Assembly: GCA_019426215.1 (NCBI GenBank)
Contig: CM033392.1
Coordinates: 54,726,305-54,790,304, forward strand
DNA length: 64,000 nt
Direction of reading: 5' to 3'
DNA from: Buddleja alternifolia
Lineage: Eukaryota; Streptophyta; Magnoliopsida; Lamiales; Scrophulariaceae
The notes under the pieces were generated by a model that was given only the letters and a program-made list of their open reading frames with translations, had not been told where the DNA came from and ran no database searches. Below, in pieces: positions 33,716 through 47,199 of the stretch; position 1 is the stretch's first letter; each line of letters opens with the position of its first letter. Made by a program: the position numbers and the translations under genes.

Positions 33716-36700
33716 CTATTTGACAAAATGTGTGACAATGAGACCTCTTTGAATCTTTTCCCTGATGAAGTGGCATTCCATTTCAATGTGTTTAGATCTC
33801 TCATGGAAAACTAGATTTGCAGCCAATTGAATGGCTGACTTACCATCTGAATGAACAGGTACATGCAGATTCACATTAACCTTCAAGTTCTTAAGAACAC
33901 TTAACAATCAAATCACCTCACAGGTCGCAGTTCCCAATGCCCTATATTCTGCTTCTGCAGAGCTCCTGGAAACAGTATTTTGTTTTTTCACCTTCCAAGA
34001 GATTAATGAATCTCCAAATTGAATAGCATAGCTAGTTAAGGACCATCTAGTCATGGGACAAGATGCCAAATCTGAATCACAGAAAACATTCAAATTAAAG
34101 TTAGATTGTGATGACATAAGAAGACCTACTCGTGGCTTACCCTTTAAATATCCCAATACTTTAACCAGAGCTTCCCAATAAGACTTCCTTGGTCCATGCA
34201 TAAAATGACTTAATATCTGAACAGAATAGCTAATATCTGGTCTAGTTAAACACAAATATATCAACTTGCTAACAATTTTTTGGTAATCTGAAACATTGTC
34301 TATAAGAGGATCTTCTGAATTTTTAGTTATATCAGACAATTTCATGTTAACTTCAATTGGAACACTCACAGGTTTACATCCAAGCATACCTGCTTCACTT
34401 AATAATTCTAAAGCATATTTCCTCTGATTCATAACAATACCTTTATTTGATCTTGCAATTTCAATACCAAGGAAAAAATTCAACTCTCCTAAATCTTTCA
34501 TGTGGAAAGTTTTATGTAAATAAGACTTACACTCATCATCAAAACAACATCATTTCCAGTAATAATAATATCATCCACATAAACCAAAAAAATAACCAAA
34601 TTGTCCCCTCTTGATTTAACAAATAAAGAGTAATCATTCTTAGATTGAATGAAACCATGATCATGCATAGAAAGAGTAAATTTATGATTCCATTACCTAG
34701 AGGCTTGTTTTAAACCATATAATGATTTCAAAAGCTTACATACCTGAGTTTTGGAATTATTATCTGGAACATTGAAACCTGGAGGAATAGTCATATACAT
34801 CTCCTCATACAAATCCCCTTGTAAAAAGGCATTTGTAACATCCATTTGCCATAAAGGCCATTCATTTTTAGCTGCAAGACAAATCATTAATTTGACAGTA
34901 ACATGCTTAGTTACTAGAGAGAAAGTTTCAGTATAATCAACACCCTCTAATTGAGTATAACCCTTGGCAACTAACCTTGCTTTGTATCTTTCAATAGAAC
35001 CATTGGACTTATATTTAATAGTGTAAACCCATCTACATCCTATTGGTTTTTTATTAGGAGGTAAATCTACAATTTTCCAGGTTCTATTTAAAACCAAAGC
35101 TTTAATCTCACTGTCCATGGCTTCCTGCCACTTTTTGTCCTTGCTAGCTTCATAAAAATTAGAAGGTATAACATCACTAGAAATAGCAGACAAATAAGCT
35201 CTATATTTGTCACTTATTTTATCATAATGAACATAATTGGATATAGGATGATTAGTGCTAAAAACAACATTAGAATCATGAATATAAGGAGAAATATAAT
35301 CTTTTACCCAATAAGGAGATCTAACCTCTCTAGTAGACCTTCTTGGCATCACAGTATCATGAGAATGAGAAACATGATCATCATTATTTACAGAATCAAC
35401 ATGGTTTTGATCATTATTAATTTTAGAATCAACATGATTCTCCTCACCAGCATTGGAATGATCATCAGTATAAGTAGCATCATTATGGATATGTCTAGTT
35501 GCATAAGGAACAATAAAATCCTCATAATAAGATTTAACATCATTCATAGGAAAATCTTGTTTGTTTAAATCATCTTTATTCAAAGCAAAAAGGAAAATAT
35601 CTTCATGAAACAAAACATCCCTAGAAACAAAGAAAGACCTAGTCTCAAGATCCAACAATTTATAACCCTTTTGGGTAGAAGCATATCCCATAAAAGCACA
35701 TGGTTTACTTCTATACTGAAATTTATCAGATTGAGGAAGAATCTTAGCATAACATAGGCATCCAAACACTTTAAGATGTGAATAAGAAGGTGCTTTACCA
35801 TATAAAACTGAAAAAGGAGTTTTACCACCAAGAAGTGGTGTAGGTGTCTTGTTTATAATATAGACAGAAGTAAGGACACATTCACCCCAATATTGCATGG
35901 GTACATGAGATAAGAATTTCAAACTTCTAGCAACATTCAATATGTGTCTATGCTTCCTTTCCACTACACCATTTTGTTGAGGTGTATAGACACATGAACT
36001 CTGGTGAATTATACCCAAAGAAATAAAAATATGTTTACATTCATGACTGAAAAATTCCCATGCATTATCAGTTCTAACAATTTTAGCTTTCACAGAAAAC
36101 TGAGTATCCACATAAATGAAGAATTTTTTCAGAATGTCTATAACTTCAGATTTATACTTCATCAAGAAAACCCAAGTAGATCTAGAAAAATCATCCACAA
36201 TAGTTAAAAAAATATGCTTCTTGATTGTAAGTATGCTTTCTATATGGACCCCAAACATCAATATGCATTTCTGTGAGGAAAAACATTTCTGGATTGCTTT
36301 GCTAAAGGACAAATGTCACAATACGAATCAGCTTTATCAATCCTAATGTCTAATTCAGGAAGAAACTTGAATCTGCTAAAGGACATGTGTCCAAATCTTT
36401 TATGCCACAAATTGACTTTATTCTTCATAGTACTGCTATACATAGAAGCATTATTACAATCAAAAACATTACTAACAACATGAGAAAATTGGGGATCATT
36501 AGGGACTGGTTCTAAGTAGTACAAGCCATTCCTTTGCCTACCAATCCCTTTGATCTTGCCATTCAAGATTTCCTGGATAACACAGAAATTGGGATAAAAA
36601 AATAACATAAACATTATTATCATTAGCCAATTTAGAGATAGAAAACAAATTATATTCAAAATCAGGAACATATAGCACATCTTTAAGATATAAATCTGTT

Positions 36701-37050
36701 CCTATATTGACTGTGCCAGTGTGTGTAATGATACTGACACTTCCATTTGGCAATTTCACAACATTAGAAGAAACACAAGATTGAAAACTATGATTGAGCA
36801 GATTAGAATTTACCAACATATGTTCATTGATGAATCCATTGATTGAAAACAGAGGCGAATCTTCATCAGGTTGTTTACATGCTCCATTGATGAATCCAAT
36901 TTTGTTCTTCGCTTCAAGTGCAACCAGCATCTCTCGACTCCAAACCTTGTAGTTTTCCGATCCTCTCAAGATTTCTGTCACAAGATCCAAATTAGGCGCA
37001 TCCGATGGATGAATATACATCGGATTATGAAAATCTATAGCAGACGCCAT
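33716..37050 (-). pseudogene. copia gag-pol, broken
   Basis: Starts at ATG 37048-37050 with a UBN2/Gag-like N-terminus (ENYKVWSREMLVALEAKNKI). After about residue 65 it jumps to post-protease sequence (KLPNGSVSIITHTGTVNI), so most of Gag and the protease active site are missing. GAG-pre-integrase (LWHKRFGHMS) follows in another frame, then integrase (IVDDFSRS, RTDNAWEF, PQQNGVVERKH) and RT with NAFLQGDLYEEMYM. A stop after LKQASR (34693-34695) falls before the catalytic YVDD (34570-34581). More frame breaks separate the last RT part and RNase H (SRSSAEAEYRAL, then [13 protein letters not shown]). Not translatable as one polyprotein. Confidence 0.88.
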
Positions 37051-37230
37051 TGATGAAGACGATCGAGTTTAAGTTGTCTCCGGAGGAACATCATCCTTCG
37101 TCATCTCAATGATTTAGGCAAAGAATTGAGCGCGGAAGAGAAATTGATAAAAAAATCCCCAAATTGAGGAAGAACAATCAAAGACAGGATCGATCAATTT
37201 AGATCGGCGATTCAAAACGCCATCAACATA

Positions 37231-37242
37231 GCTCTGGTGCCA
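37231..37242 (-). other. primer-binding site of copia element
   Basis: The complement reads TGGCACCAGAGC directly after the 5' LTR, two changes from TGGTATCAGAGC, the site complementary to initiator tRNA-Met. Confidence 0.7.
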
Positions 37243-37486
37243 TGTTAGAAAGGGGAATTGGTAGAGAAGAAAGAACCCATATTATTGATTTTCTAGAATC
37301 TGCAAATTACAGAATGAATAATGAATACAAAGGATAACAGCTATCCCCTTTTATATGTCCTCCAACGGCTATTTGACAACTAATTACTAAAGTGTGTAAA
37401 ATAAGAATAAAGAAGATATATAATAAAGCGTTAATACATAAAACCCTAATCCACTTATACTTAAAGTGGAACTCTATATCTTAACA
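37243..37486 (-). repeat. 5' LTR of copia element
   Basis: 244 bp, paired with 33363-33606, followed by TSD AAGTC. Confidence 0.9.
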
Positions 37487-37491
37487 AAGTC

Positions 37492-38118
37492 GAGGATAAT
37501 TGCCCGGATTTAGGGTTTATTCGATAGGGGAAATTTTGCCAATTTACAAATTAGTATAAAATTCTTCATGGCCCATTATTGAGTACTCATATGACGTGGG
37601 TGCTACTTAATGTTAATTAAACAGATTTTGATTTTAATAACAAAATTCTCTAACTTTTATCTTCTATTTTTTTCTTTTGTCGAATAAATTTGCCGTAGTG
37701 TCATTATGAAACTCTAAATACATCTTTACTTACATCATTATGTATTTTTTTTATAGAGTCCTAATTGAAATCTACATCTTTATTTTTAGAATTTGTTTTC
37801 TATTCTTTCGCCATAAGTAACTAGATTAGATGGGCATATATTAGGTAAATCAAAAGTTTCAAAAATTCACCCATACTTTATAATAGTAGAGATAGTGAAA
37901 GAGATACTAATATTCAAACAAATTTAATCTCATCTCATGGAGTATATAAAATTATCATTAATGGTGGCTTAGGAAAAACAATTCAAAATTTGTAGCTGCA
38001 TTTATAAAAGGATTAATTTACACCCATCATAAGTACGTATCTCAAAATAGTTAACAAAATACATAAAAGAAAGAGAAACGTTTCCCTAGCAAATAATTGT
38101 ACTACTAGCACGGCAACC
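37492..38118. other. AT-rich spacer, no gene
   Basis: No ORF, repeat or RNA gene recognised. It ends with CAACC (38114-38118), the left target duplication of the next element. Confidence 0.6.
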
Positions 38119-38304
38119 TGTTAGATTAGAGAAAACCCCGTAGGGAACTTGTATTACTGAATAACATATTTACAGAGATACATGTACTTGGTAAACAAGA
38201 AACCCTAACTATAAACAAGGAAAAGATAAATACAAGGAAACATAAAGAAACCTAAATTAACATAAAAACTAGAAAGATATGGAAAGATATTATATTATCT
38301 AACA
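38119..38304 (-). repeat. 3' LTR of TRIM-like element
   Basis: 186 bp. The adjoining CTCCCCCGC (38305-38313) is a polypurine tract when read on the complement. Confidence 0.85.
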
Positions 38305-38389
38305 CTCCCCCGCAGTCGAAACGTGAGAGTCTTGAACGTTGAGACTGGACCAAAGAAATCCGGTTATAGAGAATTTGAGAAGAAGACAA

Positions 38390-40032
38390 TGATAGGAGTC
38401 ATTTTTACGTGTTTTTAAGCCCCTTTGTGTTTATGTTTTAGGTTCATTTATCACTTGATTTTGTCACTTGTGCGTTTAATTCGTGCATTAAGTGATTTCA
38501 GGCCTTAAGTGGATACAATTGTAGAAAGGGTGGAAAAATGATGTATAAAACAAGTTTACGCCAAGATGTTTCACACCTCCACGACCAAACAAGCAAGAAA
38601 TAAGCTGGAGTTAGCCAAAATCATGTTTTAGTACCATTTCCGCACACCTGGGCGCCAAATCAGAAACAACCTCCACGTTGGAACGCCATTTTGATATTTT
38701 TAGAGACAGAATTGGATGAAGTGTCCTTCTACAAAGTTTTAGATATATGTCTTATCTTTACATGGGTACTTGAATCATCCAATTCGGAGATCTGTGGAAA
38801 CGTTTATGAATAAAACACTATCCCTGCGCTGGAAAACACGAAAGTGGCAGCTCATGTTCTTGTTAGGTGGAAAACAAGAGAATGGTAGGTGCAAATTCTT
38901 GGTAGGTGGAAATTCTTGTTAAGTGGAAAACAAGAGAATGGTAGGTGCAAATTCTTGGTAGGTAGAAATTTTTGGTAGGTAGAAATTCTTGGTAGGAGGA
39001 AAGAAAGAGAAGGGTAGTTCAAATTCTTGGTAGGTGGATTTTTGGGTATTTAAAGGGGAGTGGGGAGCTCACTTGAGGACATCAAAAAATCATCCTTTGA
39101 GAGTGTGAAGACGAAAATTCAGGGGTTTGGGAGAGCATTCTCTTGGTTTTGAGTCATCCTATCATCATACTTGAAGAGCTAAGAAGAGGAAAAGGAGGGA
39201 TTCAAGCTTCCAATCAAGAATCGATCATCAATCCAAAATAGGGAGTTTCTTAGTTTGATATTCATCTTTATCTATGAGTAATTCTATGTTTTTATTGTTT
39301 TCCCAATTTCAATTATGAACTAATTTTCCCTTAACTAGGGCCATGTGAAGGCCAAAGTTATGAGTATATATATATGATATTATTCTTCGTATTAATTCTA
39401 CAATTGCTTTGTGTTTTGGTTTTGTGCATAATTACTTGCATATGTTTGATCGCCATATGTTTGTCATATTGCCTAACTTAATAGTTTGAAAGAATATAAG
39501 TTAGGGTTCAAAGAAATCATCACATCATCCGTAAAAAATAGGGAATTGCCCCAAGAGATAGGTAGAGATTCACGGGTGCAGTTAGCCGGATTTATTCGGG
39601 AAAATTCTAGAACTTGAATGCATGATTATTGATTAAATTCTCGGATAGACATATTTAGAGAACTGTCAATTTATCATAGGATTATTACAGCCGAGACATC
39701 AGGTAGTAATTAATTAAGAAATTTTCACCAAAGCAATAGTAGTCTAATAATACGAAGAATAGTTCATATTTATATTAACAAGTAAATTTGGTTGAAGCAT
39801 GTGCCTTAGTTGTTTTATCTCATAAGAATCTAAATCTATTTGCTAAGTCTCGTTTTTACATTTTTAATGTAAATTAATCACAATCTTTTAATTCAATTGT
39901 AATTGCTTTTAAATTCCTAGCTTTAAATAATCTTGTCTCTGTGGGATCGATAACTCGGACTTAAAGTCCACTTTATTACTACACACGACCAGTCCACTTG
40001 CTGTTTAATACACGTAAGGATTTTTCGTGTCA
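38390..40032 (+). repeat. 5' LTR of Athila element, with internal tandem repeats
   Basis: 1,643 bp. Between 38,850 and 39,035 there are two copies of a 55-60 bp unit (GGAAAACAAGAGAATGGTAG ...), then a run of about 16-bp units (TTCTTGGTAGGTAGAAA-like). TATTTAAAGGGGAG (about 39,045) could be the promoter TATA region. Confidence 0.9.
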
Positions 40033-40038
40033 AGTTTT

Positions 40039-40056
40039 TGGCGCCGTTGCCGGGGA
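40039..40056 (+). other. primer-binding site of Athila element
   Basis: TGGCGCCGTTGCCGGGGA, the same sequence and spacing as in the 21-kb derivative. Confidence 0.8.
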
Positions 40057-40205
40057 CTTGATTATTTTAGTTTCGGATTTTATTGCAATTTTAGCTTTAA
40101 TTTCTTTTGTCGTTTTATTATTTTCTATTATTCTTACTGTTATTTTCTATCTTTAAATTTCTGTTGGTTTGCTTCTTTGTTTCAAACAGGTTGATCTTTT
40201 GGTGA

Positions 40206-42155
40206 ATGACTCGAGCCTCAGGAGAGGCTTTAGAGGAATTTGACCCTGAGATCGAGCGTACGCTTCGTGCAAACCAGAGAAATCGAGCTATGGCTGGCAA
40301 CTTCCCTGATATGAATCTGCCCGAGAATAGAGAATGGTTGCAAAATCTGTTCCAAGCTATGCAACCGACACTACCAGCACCACCTCCATCTGTTCGTGGT
40401 AATCAGCCAGCCCGTGTACACACTACGCCGGGGCCTGTTGTGGTCCCCAATTTTGCCACGCCGAACTTCCACATTCCACCTCACATGTTTAGCATGGTTC
40501 AGGCTGAACAATTTTATGGTGATCCGAAAGAGTCACCTCATGACCATCTAGAGCACTTTGAGAATGTGTTATCTACCATGCAATTCCACCCAAGAGATCT
40601 TGATGCCATCCGCCTCCGATTATTCCATTTTTCGCTTAAGGATAAAGGGACTTTGTGGTACAAGTCGCTGCCCCCACAATCCATTGAAACGTGGGAAGAG
40701 TTAGTCGAAGAGTTTCTCAACAAGTTCTTCCCTCCATCAAGGATTAACGAGTTAAGAAGCGAGATCAAGGGTTTTAAGCAAAAACGGGATGAATCGTTAG
40801 CATCAGCATGGGCAAGATACAAGAGTCTGCTTCGAAAGTGCCCCGATCACAACTATTCAAGAGACGAGCGAGTGCTACATTTCTGTAATGGAGTCCGGTC
40901 TCGGATTCATCACAGACTTAATGCAGGAGCAGGCGGTGATCTTTTGGGTCTCGATAGCAGAACAGTGTGGGCTAAACTAGAGCAGATGGCACGGGATGAT
41001 GAACTGTACGCTGAAGATGACGATGAGTTTCCTCTACAATCCCGAAGGGTTGCTGTTGCTCAAGAGGTAGAACAAAATGTTAATCTAGAGGCAGAGCCAA
41101 CCATTAGTGATGTGAACTATGTCGGAAATTCAAACAAGCCTCAATTGAGCTTCCACATACCCGAGAATTTTCCGAAAAGGCCAAATCCCGTACAAAATTC
41201 ACAACAAGGCATCTACCAAGCATCGAGGCCTCTGTTTTACAACAACCAAACTCAAAGGCCTGGAAATTTTAAGCCACAAGGTCAAGTTCCAAGACCTTCG
41301 ACTGTCGAAGAAAGATTGGCGGCTCACATGCAAAAATCAGACGAATCATTCGCAGAGCTTCGATTGATGTTACAGGGTGTTATGACGGGAATGAAAGAGA
41401 TGCAGCACCAATTTGCACAATTATCGGTTGATGCAGGTGGAAGAGCACCCGGGACACTGCCGAGTGATACAGAGAAAAACCCAAAAGAGCAATGCCATGC
41501 CATCGCTCTGAGTAGTGGCAAAGAATTGAAAAGTGCACCTCCCAAGCAGTCCAAGTCCGCACTTGAAGAGGACAATGTTCAAACTTTTGATAAACTTGAA
41601 AATTCAAATCTGTCTCCCAAGTACGTACTTGACCATAACCAAGTAAGTACTTCACACAGCTCAAGTACGTACTTGGGGCAGGATCAAGTCCGTACTTCAC
41701 AGGCAGACAGGGCGTCTTCTGAAACTTTGACTCCTTCTTTGTCTAATCCTATTGAAATACGTCTCCCTTTCCCCCTAGCACATAAAAAGAATAAGAAAGA
41801 TATGGATAAGAGTTTTCTTAGGATTTTAGAAATTCTTCGAGAAGTTCGAATTAATATTCCTTTTATTGATGCGATTTTGCAGATGCCCAATTACATCAAG
41901 TTCTTCAAGGATATTCTATCCAATAAGCAGAAGTGGGAAGGCAATGGAACGGTGTGCATGACTGAAGCATGCTCAGCAGTGGTGTTGAACAAGTTGCCAC
42001 AGAAACTCAAGGATCCAGGGAGCCTCACAATTCCTTGCACTATTGGGCAACTCAAATTCGACCGAGTGCTATGTGATTCGGGCGCCAGCATAAATCTTCT
42101 TCCTTACTCGTTGTTCAGAAATTGGGTTTGGGGAATCCAAAGCCAACCTCGATGA
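40206..42155 (+). pseudogene. Athila gag and start of protease, frameshifted
   Basis: ATG at 40206 opens 649 codons. The retrotransposon Gag domain is at about residues 95-240 (FYGDPKESPHDHLEHFE, GTLWYKSLPPQSIETWEEL, FLNKFFPPSRI). A proline- and glutamine-rich linker follows, and near the end comes the aspartic protease motif DSGAS (42075-42089, residue 624 on). About ten codons later the frame is lost in an A run near 42,118 and the ORF ends after unrelated residues. The protein continues in another frame from 42122. The base-level cause is probably a one-base deletion. Confidence 0.88.
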
Positions 42156-45100
42156 GCCTCCAACTTGCAGATCGATCAATCAAACACCCGAAGGGAATCA
42201 TAGAGGATGTCATCGTGCAAGTTGACAAGTTTTACTTCCCGGTGGACTTCGTGGTTCTGGAGATGGAAGAAGATGTTGAAGTTCCTCTCATCCTAGGAAG
42301 ACCCTTCCTAGCCACAGGTAAAGCTATGATCGACATAGCCAATGGTAAGTTAACTTTGAATGTGGGTGAGGAGAGAGTTACTTTTGACGTATACAAGGTT
42401 ATGAAGCATGTTGGTGATGATGCGTCATGTTTAAGAATAGATGCTTTTGATCCTTTGATTATTGAGCACTTTCAGGAGAACATCTCTGATGATCCACTTG
42501 AGGTATGCATAATGAACTCCACGGATGTTGAGTCGGCCAGTGATAAACAAATGGAAGTTGTTCATAGCTTAGAGAGGCGTGCACAATACCCCACGAAGAA
42601 ATTTGAGAAGTTGGATAGCCCACTGTCTAGCCACTCCAAACCATCTATTGAAGAGCCACCAACTCTTGACCTAAAAACTCTACCCTCTCATCTTAAATAT
42701 GTTTATTTAAATGACGATGAAACCTTGCCACTCATCATTTCTTCTTCTCTTACAGATCAATAAGAAGCAAGGTTACTGGAGGTGTTGAGAGATCACAAAA
42801 AAGCCTTTGGATGGAAGATTGCTGATATCAAGGGGATCAGCCCAGCCATCTGCATGCATAAGATTTTAATGGAAAAAAGCTCAAGGCCCACTATACAACC
42901 ACAAAGGAGGTCTAATCCTCAAATTCAAGAAGTGGTGAAGAAAGAGGTAATCAAGTTACTCGATGCCGGCATTATCTTCCCTATCTCTGATAGTCCATGG
43001 GTAAGTCCAACGCAGGTAGTGCCCAAGAAAGGGGGTACAACAGTAGTTCGTAATGACAATAATGAGTTAATTCAATCTAGAATTGTCACTGGTTTTAGGG
43101 TTTGCATAGACTATCGTAAATTGAATAAATATACGCGAAAAGACCACTTTCCCCTCCCCTTTATCGATCAAATGTTAGAAATATTAGCCGGGCATGAATA
43201 TTACTGTTTTTTGGATGGGTACTCCGGCTATAACCAAATTGCTATTACACCCGAGGATCAAGAGAAAACTACTTTCATTTGTCCTTACGGCACTTTTGCT
43301 TATAGGCGTATGCCTTTTGGCTTATGTAATGCACCTGCTACTTTTCAAAGATGCATGATGGCTATATTTCATGACATGGTCGAGCAATTTCTTGAAATCT
43401 TCATGGATGATTTTTCTGTTTTTGGCTCTACATATGATAGATGTTTGCACAATCTAACCTTAGTTTTGCAGAGGTGTGAGGAGACTGATCTAGTCTTAAA
43501 TTGGGAAAAGTGTCATTTCATGGTACAAGAAGGAATTGTTCTGGGTCATAAGATCTCCCACAAGGGGATTGAGGTGGATAGAGCGAAAATTGAAGTGATA
43601 GCTAATCTTCCACCACCCACCACGGTCAAAGCCGTGAGAAGCTTTTTGGGATATGCCGGGTTTTACAGGCGTTTTATTTCAAATTTTTCTAAAATTGCTA
43701 AACCCCTGTCTAACTTGACCATGAAAAATGCAGTGTTTGACTTTAATGATGCATGCATGCAGGCCTTCCTCACCCTGAAGGAGAAATTAATCTCATCACC
43801 TGTGATGTCCGCCCCAGATTGGAGCCTACCATTCGAGTTGATGTGCGATGCGAGCGACATTGCCGTTGGAGCCGTACTAGGTCAAAGGAAGGGTAAAATC
43901 TTTCATACTATTTACTATGCTAGTCGTACCTTAAATGAGGCCCAACTCAATTATGCTACGACTGAAAAAGAGCTTTTAGCTGTCATTTTTGCTTTCGACA
44001 AATTTCACTCCTATCTTGTGCTTAACAAAGTAATAGTATACACTGATCACTCGGCCTTGAAATACTTGCTTCCTAAAAAAGACTCAAAACCTAGACTACT
44101 CAGGTGGATCTTATTACTACAAGAGTTTGACTTAGAAATAAAAGATAAAAAAGGATCTGAAAATGTAGTAGCTGATCACCTATCTAGACTAGAATTAGTG
44201 GATAAGAAAATGGATGAGACCCCAATAGGAGATGAATTCCCCGATGAGCAGCTTTTTACTCTTTCTTCTATTTCAATCCCTTGGTATGCTGATTATGCTA
44301 ACTATATAGTTGCTGGAATTTTACCCCCTGATTTGACATTTCACCAAAGAAAGAAGTTTTTGAAAGATGTTAGGCACTATCTGTGGGAAGAGCCCTACTT
44401 GTTTAAAATTGGTGTCGAGGGAATTATCAGGCGTTGTGTACCCGAGGAAGAAATGACCTTCGTCTTGGCTCATTGTCATGACATGGTGATAGGTGGCCAC
44501 TTTGGCCCATCTAAGACTGCTGCCAAGGTTCTGCAATCAGGTTTTTTCTGGCCTACTTTATTTAAAGATGCACACGCTTATGTTCAAAAATGTGATAGAT
44601 GCCAAAGAGTAGGTAATATCTCTAGACGACATGAAATGCCTATGAATAATGTGCTTGAATGTGAATTATTTGATGTGTGGGGTATAGATTTTATGGGACC
44701 TTTCCCTAGTTCTTGTTCCAATAGGTATATTCTAGTCGCTGTTGATTATGTGTCTAAATGGGTCGAAGCTGAGGCTTTGCAAACTAATAATGCTAGGGTT
44801 GTTCTTAGATTTCTGAGAAAACATATTTTTGCACGATTTGGAACCCCGAGAGCAATTATAAGTGATGGAGGCACACATTTTCGTAACAAGCAATTTGAAA
44901 ACTTGTTGAACAAATATGGTGTTAAGCATAAAATCTCGACCCCTTACCACCCTCAAACTAGTGGGCAAGTCTAAGTGTCTAATAGGGAAATTAAACGGAT
45001 TTTAGAAAAAACGGTAAATAGCCATCGAACTGATTGGTCTCTGAAATTAGATGATGCATTGTGGGCTTACCGTACTGCTTTTAAAACCCCTATTGGCATG

Positions 45101-45457
45101 TCCCCATATCGTCTTGTATTTGGAAAAGCTTGTCATTTACCTGTCGAACTTGAACATCGTGCTTATTGGGCTATCAAATTCCTGAATTTCGATACAAGTG
45201 TTATAGGTAATAAGAGGTTGCTTCAACTGAATGAGCTCGAGGAGTGGAGACATGAAGCATACGAGAATGCAAAACTGTACAAAGAACGGACCAAGAAGTG
45301 GCACGACAAGCATATTCTACCCCGGGAATTCGAGGAAGGTGAGAAAGTTCTTATGTACAACTCTAGACTCAAGCTCTTCCCAGGCAAGCTCAAGTCACCC
45401 GAGTGTATTCTTCCGGAGCTGTGGAGCTTATCACTGAGGATGGACAAGTATTTTTAA
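42122..45457 (+). pseudogene. Athila pol: protease end, RT, RNase H, integrase; two internal stops
   Basis: One frame from 42122 runs through TAA at 42761-42763 and TAA at 44972-44974. It holds the protease C-terminus (LILGRPFLATGKAMID), RT ([22 protein letters not shown], catalytic FMDD at 43400-43411), RNase H ([24 protein letters not shown]), and the integrase zinc finger ([10 protein letters not shown] ... CDRC) and core ([17 protein letters not shown]). The second stop separates the first two catalytic aspartates from the integrase glutamate region (NREIKRILE). A frame change near 45,400 breaks the C-terminal tail. The DYRKLN and LPFIDQML signatures point to the Athila lineage. Confidence 0.9.
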
Positions 45458-47162
45458 CCAATGGACATAGGCTGAAACACTACTCGGGCACTGACTGGAG
45501 CGTAAACACATTATCTGTCAAGCTCCGAGAACCATCGACTTAAGTCGATCCTGAATAGTCGAGTTATTGACTATAAACAAGCACTTCTTGGGAGGCAACC
45601 CAAGTTTGTAAGTTTTTTTTTTCTTTTGTTTTTGTTTGTTTAGTTTGTTTGTTTATGTTTATCTTCAAACATGCACTTTTAGCATGTATGTTTTCGTATG
45701 CTTGATGGTTTGAAAAGTTGAAGTGTTAGATATGATAGACATTTGGACCCCATGTTTAGAGATGCTTATTTTACTCGAGAGGAGAAGAAGCTTTGTAACG
45801 ATGCATTGGAAGTTAAAGGATGTTTTTCAACATCCTTGGTTGTAAGTGTTCTTTTACCGTTACGTATACTTGTTGTAACAACATTGATGACAATGTTGGA
45901 TTTCAGTTTGGGGTAGAAGAGTGCTTATTTTGAACATTGAAAATGCAATGCTAATTTTTAGCTTGAGTTTGGGGGAAAGTTTGTATGATATCATGTTTAA
46001 ATACTTCTTTGTTGAGAAAATCAAGTATAAATTGTTTTTTTTTTATCTTTCCAATTGATGCATTAAAATTGATTAACTTGAAAAAAAATGGCATGATTTC
46101 TTGAAATAATTTGAATTTAATGGAACATATATATCTTTGAAATTGCTCATGGAGACCCTAGACTAGGATTGATTTCTTAGATGATTCACATTGCACAATA
46201 AATCGAGGGTAGAGGAGTTGAGAGGATAACCATCTTGAGACACTTAAGGAGTTTTTCCCGGAACAATTAACTTAGATTTTTCATAAGGTTATAAGTTGAG
46301 TAGTAATTTTTTTATGCTAAACAATGAATTAAAAAGGTTGAAGTTTGGTATGACCACAAGTGGTCAGGCTAATATGTACTGGAGGTGAAAAGTTTCATGC
46401 CTATATACTGTACTATTATGCTAATTTGAGCTAAGCTCAAGCCAAAAAGAAACGAATTGTTTAAAAGATCTAGTTTTATTTCGTGGCCTTTGACACTCGA
46501 GTGATTAAATCCTTAGGAGTGTCTTTACACTTAATGCCCCAAAACTATCTAGTTTGGGAGTCATTGATCTAAAGCTTGTTACATGGGTGTCATAGAAAGC
46601 CTATGGAATAAAACATTGCACATGATCTAGCCTTAATGAAGTTAATTGGAAAGTTTCATATGAATTGAAAGTTTGAATGGTTGAGATAATGAAATTTAAA
46701 TGGCTATGAGATTTTCTATGATTCTTATGCTTTGTGTTTGATCAAAAGTTGATAGATATGGGATTAATGTCCAAAATTTGGTAAGGATGCCTTTCAACTA
46801 TAATACCTTAGATTTATTTTCACTACACCCTATGGAGTCTTTTCGAGTATTGGTGTCACATGAGCAAAAGTAGTTGATATGTATATATATTTGTGAGCTA
46901 TAAAAGGATGATTTTGTGCCATTTATTCTTGTTAATTATGTTGAGATGTATTCATTTGGTTGGGATTGAAAGTTTGTTAGATTTTGTGGGTATATCTTCT
47001 GCAAACCCTCACGAGACTATAACTCGTCCTTTGAGGTAACTCAAAGGTTTAAAGGCTTGTTGCACATGCTAAGTGCAATCGTTTACTCCACGAAAGTGAG
47101 TTCGTTTGTTGTTTTTGTTTTCTCCTTTTGGTTGATGATGTTTTTCATGCCTAGAACTTTTA
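45458..47162 (+). other. 3' noncoding region of Athila element
   Basis: 1.7 kb between the integrase tail and the 3' LTR. I find no envelope-like ORF. It is co-linear with the same region in the 21-kb derivative. Confidence 0.7.
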
Positions 47163-47199
47163 TTGCTCGAGGTCGAGCAAATGATAAGTTTGGGGGAGT
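47163..47199 (+). other. hairpin and polypurine tract of Athila element
   Basis: TTGCTCGAGGTCGAGCAA (47163-47180) has perfect 8-bp arms around GG. TGGGGGAGT (47191-47199) abuts the 3' LTR. Confidence 0.75.

Larger units (their letters stand above)
33363..37486 (-). mobile_element. Ty1/copia LTR retrotransposon, defective (4.1 kb)
   Basis: Complete ends: 244-bp LTRs starting TGTTAG and ending TTAACA, and TSD AAGTC at 33358-33362 and 37487-37491. On the complement the order is 5' LTR, PBS, gag remnant, GAG-pre-integrase, integrase, RT, RNase H, polypurine tract, 3' LTR, i.e. copia order (IN before RT). Several stops and frame changes and a gag-protease deletion make it non-functional. The LTRs differ at about 7-8 sites by eye (about 97% identity). 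Confidence 0.92.

Noticed and set aside
34751..36207. Plus-strand ORFs across the copia element
   Set aside because: They are opposite-strand shadows of integrase and RT; composition and motifs support the minus strand only.
40538..45447. Minus-strand ORFs across Athila gag-pol
   Set aside because: Shadows of the plus-strand polyprotein, with no motifs of their own.
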